Position numbers and translations under genes: made by a program. Below, one piece after another: positions 7,496 through 9,285 of a DNA stretch of 9,285 nucleotides. The stretch's first letter is position 1; every line of letters begins with the position of its first letter. The notes beneath the pieces are model-generated. The model made no database searches. It had not been told where the DNA came from and saw only the letters and a program-made list of their open reading frames with translations. The DNA lies in NCBI GenBank assembly GCA_964604955.1, contig CAZSBE010000110.1, positions 1 to 9,285 of the forward strand, written 5' to 3'. Source of the DNA: JALGWA01 sp964604955. GTDB taxonomy: Bacteria > Arandabacterota > Arandabacteria > Arandabacterales > JALGWA01.

Positions 7496-7513
7496 TATAC
7501 CTGTTTCGGTATA
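7496..7513 (-). repeat. Inverted repeat at the 5' end of the OmpA-like transcript
   Basis: TATACC (7496-7501) and GGTATA (7508-7513) flank a 6-nt spacer. If transcription starts near 7518, this forms a stem-loop at about +6 to +23. Leader hairpins at the 5' end stabilise the E. coli ompA mRNA, so a similar role is possible; an operator is the alternative. Confidence 0.45.
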
Positions 7514-7524
7514 CGGCTAGGCGC

Positions 7525-7553
7525 ACTTTATCAACTCGCCAAAATCTAGTCAA
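7525..7553 (-). promoter_or_regulatory. Candidate promoter of the OmpA-like gene
   Basis: On the minus strand TTGACT (7553-7548), a 17-nt spacer and TAAAGT (7530-7525) form a sigma70-like promoter, with TGA just before the -10. The predicted start near 7518 gives a leader of about 120 nt. Its -35 is 13 bp from the -35 of the divergent promoter. Confidence 0.6.
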
Positions 7554-7566
7554 TCAAAAAATGAGC

Positions 7567-7595
7567 TTGACACCCGTTTTGCGTTCTGATAATTT
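7567..7595 (+). promoter_or_regulatory. Candidate promoter of the thioredoxin-like lipoprotein operon
   Basis: TTGACA (7567-7572), a 17-nt spacer and TAATTT (7590-7595) preceded by TGA form an extended -10 promoter. The expected start near 7602 leaves a leader of about 55 nt. It lies downstream of the in-frame ATG at 7561, so that ATG cannot be the start for this transcript. Confidence 0.7.
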
Positions 7596-7656
7596 GCGTG
7601 AGCCCTGCTCATTAACATGTCTCGCCTTTTACCCATTTAAGAAAGGTATAGGTTCT

Positions 7657-8112
7657 ATGCGTTTTACAAGACTAATCTCGATACTACTGATTGCTGCGTT
7701 CCTTCTCTCCGGCACCCTGGGCCTGCTGTCCTGTTCAAAAGAGGGCCAGGAGAAAGCGGCCGGCGGAGAGATAGAATGGCTCACCGTTTACGAGAATGCC
7801 ATGGAGAAAGCGCGAGAAAAGAACCGCCCCGTAATGATCGACTTCTATACGGACTGGTGCAGCTGGTGCAAGCAGCTGGACCGGACCACATATGTGGACG
7901 CGGCTGTGACAAAGAGGGCTGAAGGGTTCATCAGCCTGAAGATAGACGCCGACGACCAGAGACCCCTGGCGGCCCGTTACAAGGTGGGCGCCTTCCCGAC
8001 CATTCTGTTTATCAACCCGGAAGGCATCGAGATACACCGCGTCGTCGGCTTCAGGCCGCCCGAGGACTTCCTCAAGGAAATGGATACGGCCATGAGCGCT
8101 TTCAAGAAGTAG
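7657..8112 (+). CDS. Thioredoxin-fold lipoprotein
   Basis: This gene encodes 151 residues. The N-terminus is a lipoprotein signal (MRFTRLISILLIAAF onward) ending in LLSC with C26 as the lipidated cysteine, so the protein should be membrane-anchored and face the periplasm. The rest is one thioredoxin-like domain. DFYTDWCSWCKQLD holds the CXXC pair C68 and C71, and VGAFPTILF holds the cis-proline P114. The WCSWCK active site and the helix before it (YENAMEKAREKNRPV) resemble DsbD C-terminal-like and thioredoxin_7-type proteins. It probably reduces or rearranges disulfides of exported proteins; the partner is unknown. The start at 7657 was chosen because the upstream in-frame ATG precedes the promoter and would spoil the signal peptide. 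The ribosome binding site is only moderate (AAAGG, 10 nt upstream). A DUF1844 gene follows after 22 bp, probably in the same operon. Confidence 0.9.
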   Translation: MRFTRLISILLIAAFLLSGTLGLLSCSKEGQEKAAGGEIEWLTVYENAMEKAREKNRPVMIDFYTDWCSWCKQLDRTTYVDAAVTKRAEGFISLKIDADDQRPLAARYKVGAFPTILFINPEGIEIHRVVGFRPPEDFLKEMDTAMSAFKK

Positions 8113-8134
8113 CCGTTTCTCGAGGGGAGGCGAT

Positions 8135-8548
8135 TTGGAAGCCAGCATGGACAGAGACGAGGCGCTCTTCGTCAACCTGGTCATGATATTCAAGGGCGCG
8201 GCCATGCAGCAGATGGGCAAAGTCATCAACCCGCTCACCGGTAAGGTGGAGAGGAATCTCGAACAGGCCAGGTTCTCCATCGACACCATCGCGATGCTCA
8301 AGGACAAAACCAGGGGCAACCTCACTGCGGATCTCGAGAAGCTTCTGGACTCCGTGCTTCTCGAACTGAGAATGAACTTCGTAGAGGAGACCAGGGTCGG
8401 GGACACGCCGCCCGGGGCCGGCCAGGGAGATGGTGCGGGGCCGCCGCCGGCCGCCGGCGACGAAACCGCCCCGGGTCAGGAGCAAACCGGCCCGGACGAA
8501 GCCGGGGAGGATGCTCTGGATGGCGGGAAAGGCGGGGAGAAGAGGTGA
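8135..8548 (+). CDS. DUF1844 domain-containing protein
   Basis: This gene encodes 137 residues from TTG at 8135, or 133 from ATG at 8147. GGGGAGG at 8124-8130 is 4 nt from the TTG and 16 nt from the ATG, so TTG is slightly favoured. Residues about 9-85 match DUF1844: FVNLVMIFKGAAMQQMGKV, then NLEQARFSIDTIAMLKDKTRG, then LEKLLDSVLLELRMNF. This is a compact helical domain of unknown function. Residues about 88-137 are a low-complexity tail rich in Gly, Pro, Asp and Glu that ends in GGEKR. There is no signal peptide or membrane segment, so it is probably cytoplasmic. It follows the thioredoxin-like lipoprotein by 22 bp and is probably cotranscribed, but no shared function is known. The identity of the domain is well supported; the role is not. 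Confidence 0.85.
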   Translation: MEASMDRDEALFVNLVMIFKGAAMQQMGKVINPLTGKVERNLEQARFSIDTIAMLKDKTRGNLTADLEKLLDSVLLELRMNFVEETRVGDTPPGAGQGDGAGPPPAAGDETAPGQEQTGPDEAGEDALDGGKGGEKR

Positions 8549-8680
8549 GCATTTTTTTCTTAAGGTCTTTCAGCGCTTTGCCGAAGCAAGCAAATGTGTA
8601 GTCTCAACAGAATGCATAAATGCGCGGAGATCATTCAAGATTGGCAAATCGGAAATAATAGTTGCAAAGAGTTTTTTTTC

Positions 8681-8710
8681 TTGACAGGTTCTTTCGCACT
8701 ATGGTAGTTT
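8681..8710 (+). promoter_or_regulatory. Candidate promoter in the 3' intergenic region
   Basis: TTGACA (8681-8686) follows a T-rich upstream tract. An 18-nt spacer leads to TAGTTT (8705-8710), preceded by TGG for an extended -10. Transcription would start near 8717, about 450 nt before the next gene. The layout resembles the tRNA promoter. Confidence 0.6.
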
Positions 8711-8760
8711 GGCAGCCGAATTTGGAAGTGGTTACGCCGGAGTGCCTTAGAGTATTTCGG

Positions 8761-8783
8761 ATGTTGTTTTCACTTGACAACAT
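8761..8783 (+). repeat. Operator-like inverted repeat overlapping a -35 box
   Basis: ATGTTGT (8761-8767) and ACAACAT (8777-8783) are perfect 7-bp inverted copies separated by 9 nt. The right arm overlaps TTGACA at 8774-8779. Its size and position suit a dimeric regulator site or an RNA hairpin. Confidence 0.5.
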
Positions 8784-8803
8784 TTGGGCGCGTGTGGCAT
8801 GTT
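8774..8803 (+). promoter_or_regulatory. Second candidate promoter, overlapping the inverted repeat
   Basis: TTGACA (8774-8779) is followed at 18-nt spacing by CATGTT (8798-8803), preceded by TGG. The -35 is perfect but the -10 is poor, so it would be weak or need an activator. It overlaps the inverted repeat at 8761-8783. Confidence 0.35.
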
Positions 8804-9158
8804 TGCGCTACTCTTTAAGAAGGGTAAAGTATACTGTATAGTTCCGAGTGTGTTTTTGCTGAAAGGGGGGAGCTGAGTTCCGCTGCGAGAGACCCTCATC
8901 CAGTGGGAAAGCACGTTGGTTAATAAGCGTCGCTCGCAAGCACTCGAGTAGCTGGCTCATGCACTGTGAAATCGAAAAAGAGATTGAGAAAGAAAAGGGA
9001 GTTCTGGGGGAGTCCAGGCTCTCCGAGCGCTTTCGGCAGCAGGACAGAGAAGCAGGAGGTAAGTCAGAGTGAGTCAATGCACTAATAGTTTTTCTAGATT
9101 CTTTACATATATATTCTCACGTCTTGATGTCGAAAACGGTAAGGGTTTGGTTAGAGAG

Positions 9159-9164
9159 AGGAGG
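9159..9164 (+). promoter_or_regulatory. Ribosome binding site for the last gene
   Basis: AGGAGG ends 9 nt before ATG at 9174, inside a purine-only stretch that also contains AAAGGAG closer to the start. It supports a true gene start here. Confidence 0.7.
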
Positions 9165-9173
9165 AAAGGAGAA

Positions 9174-9285
9174 ATGGATTTCCATTCTTCTGCTAGGAAG
9201 CTTTTGGTCCTCAGTCTTCTCACCGCGATGGTTATTGGCTTTGCCTCGGTCGACCCCAACTCAAAAACAGCCTGTAAAGACCTGG
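9174..9285 (+). CDS. Secreted protein, N-terminal fragment (cut by window end)
   Basis: Only the first 37 codons are present and no stop is reached. The translation begins MDFHSSARK, followed by a hydrophobic core LLVLSLLTAMVIGFASV and then polar residues DPNSKTACKDL. This is the n-region, h-region and start of the mature part of a signal peptide, so the protein should be exported. A strong ribosome binding site supports the start. A cysteine occurs shortly after the hydrophobic core (TAC), but its context is not a good lipobox. Family and function cannot be told from this fragment. The long region before it may act as its leader. Confidence 0.7.
   Translation, partial: MDFHSSARKLLVLSLLTAMVIGFASVDPNSKTACKDL

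Larger units (their letters stand above)
8549..9173 (+). other. Long AT-richer intergenic region or leader, no convincing gene
   Basis: About 625 bp lie between the DUF1844 stop and the last gene. The composition is visibly richer in A and T than the coding regions, with a T7 run near 8552 and a T8 run at 8672-8679, neither with a strong hairpin before it. It contains two candidate promoters (8681-8710 and 8774-8803), an operator-like inverted repeat (8761-8783), and small palindromes (AGTATACT at 8828-8835, ACTCGAGT at 8942-8949). I do not recognise a riboswitch or a known structured RNA. A reading frame open from 8863 to 9072 has only a late ATG (8959) and no ribosome binding site. The region may be a long 5' leader or hold an unrecognised small RNA. 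Confidence 0.6.

Noticed and set aside
7561..7656. Upstream extension of the thioredoxin-like gene to ATG at 7561
   Set aside because: That ATG lies before the predicted promoter and would bury the lipoprotein signal peptide.
8863..9072. Plus-strand open frame ending at 9072 with ATG at 8959 (37 codons, Glu/Lys-rich)
   Set aside because: No ribosome binding site at the ATG and no recognisable fold. It could still be a small peptide, but I cannot support it.
8808..9077. Minus-strand open frame of 89 codons in the 3' intergenic region
   Set aside because: Ser-rich sequence without a domain, and no ribosome binding site or family resemblance that I can see.
9074..9259. Minus-strand open frame of 61 codons at the window end
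   Set aside because: It is the shadow of the plus-strand signal-peptide gene, which has a strong ribosome binding site.

Overview
The window is a stretch of ordinary-looking chromosome from a high-GC, double-membrane (Gram-negative) bacterium. The evidence is a TolC-type outer-membrane channel, an RND inner-membrane pump, an OmpA-type peptidoglycan-binding porin-like protein and a lipoprotein signal peptide. A PG0541-type pump-associated protein, thrombospondin type 3 repeats before an OmpA domain, a DUF1844 protein, and heavy AGG (Arg) and ATA (Ile) use in a GC-rich background would fit the FCB superphylum or a related deep lineage such as Krumholzibacteria or Eisenbacteria. That placement is inference. 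I see no transposase, integrase, phage gene, CRISPR array or toxin-antitoxin pair.

Layout, left to right. (1) A tRNA-Asp(GTC) gene at 84-161 has its own promoter at 23-51. (2) A plus-strand operon at about 300-5977 encodes a TolC-family channel, a periplasmic adaptor, an RND (HAE1-type) pump and a small PII-like PG0541-family protein. The genes are 10-16 bp apart. Together they should form a tripartite exporter with an attached small regulatory protein. (3) A convergent minus-strand gene at 6093-7397 encodes an OmpA-family protein with four 30-residue calcium-binding-type repeats. Its terminator is at 6045-6075 and its leader is long and structured. (4) A divergent promoter pair at 7525-7595 serves that gene and a plus-strand pair of genes: a thioredoxin-fold lipoprotein (7657-8112) and a DUF1844 protein (8135-8548). 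(5) A roughly 625-bp AT-richer gap (8549-9173) holds two candidate promoters and an operator-like inverted repeat. (6) The start of a secreted-protein gene (9174 onward) is cut by the window end.

Most of the window has a recognisable identity. I found no clearly new multi-gene system. The points most worth a second look are the adaptor with almost no alpha-helical hairpin, the pump that lacks two of the three classic proton-relay residues, the PII-like protein in the pump operon, a possible SD/anti-SD switch in the ompA-like leader, and the long leader region before the last gene. Several promoters share a TTGACA plus extended -10 (TGn) layout.
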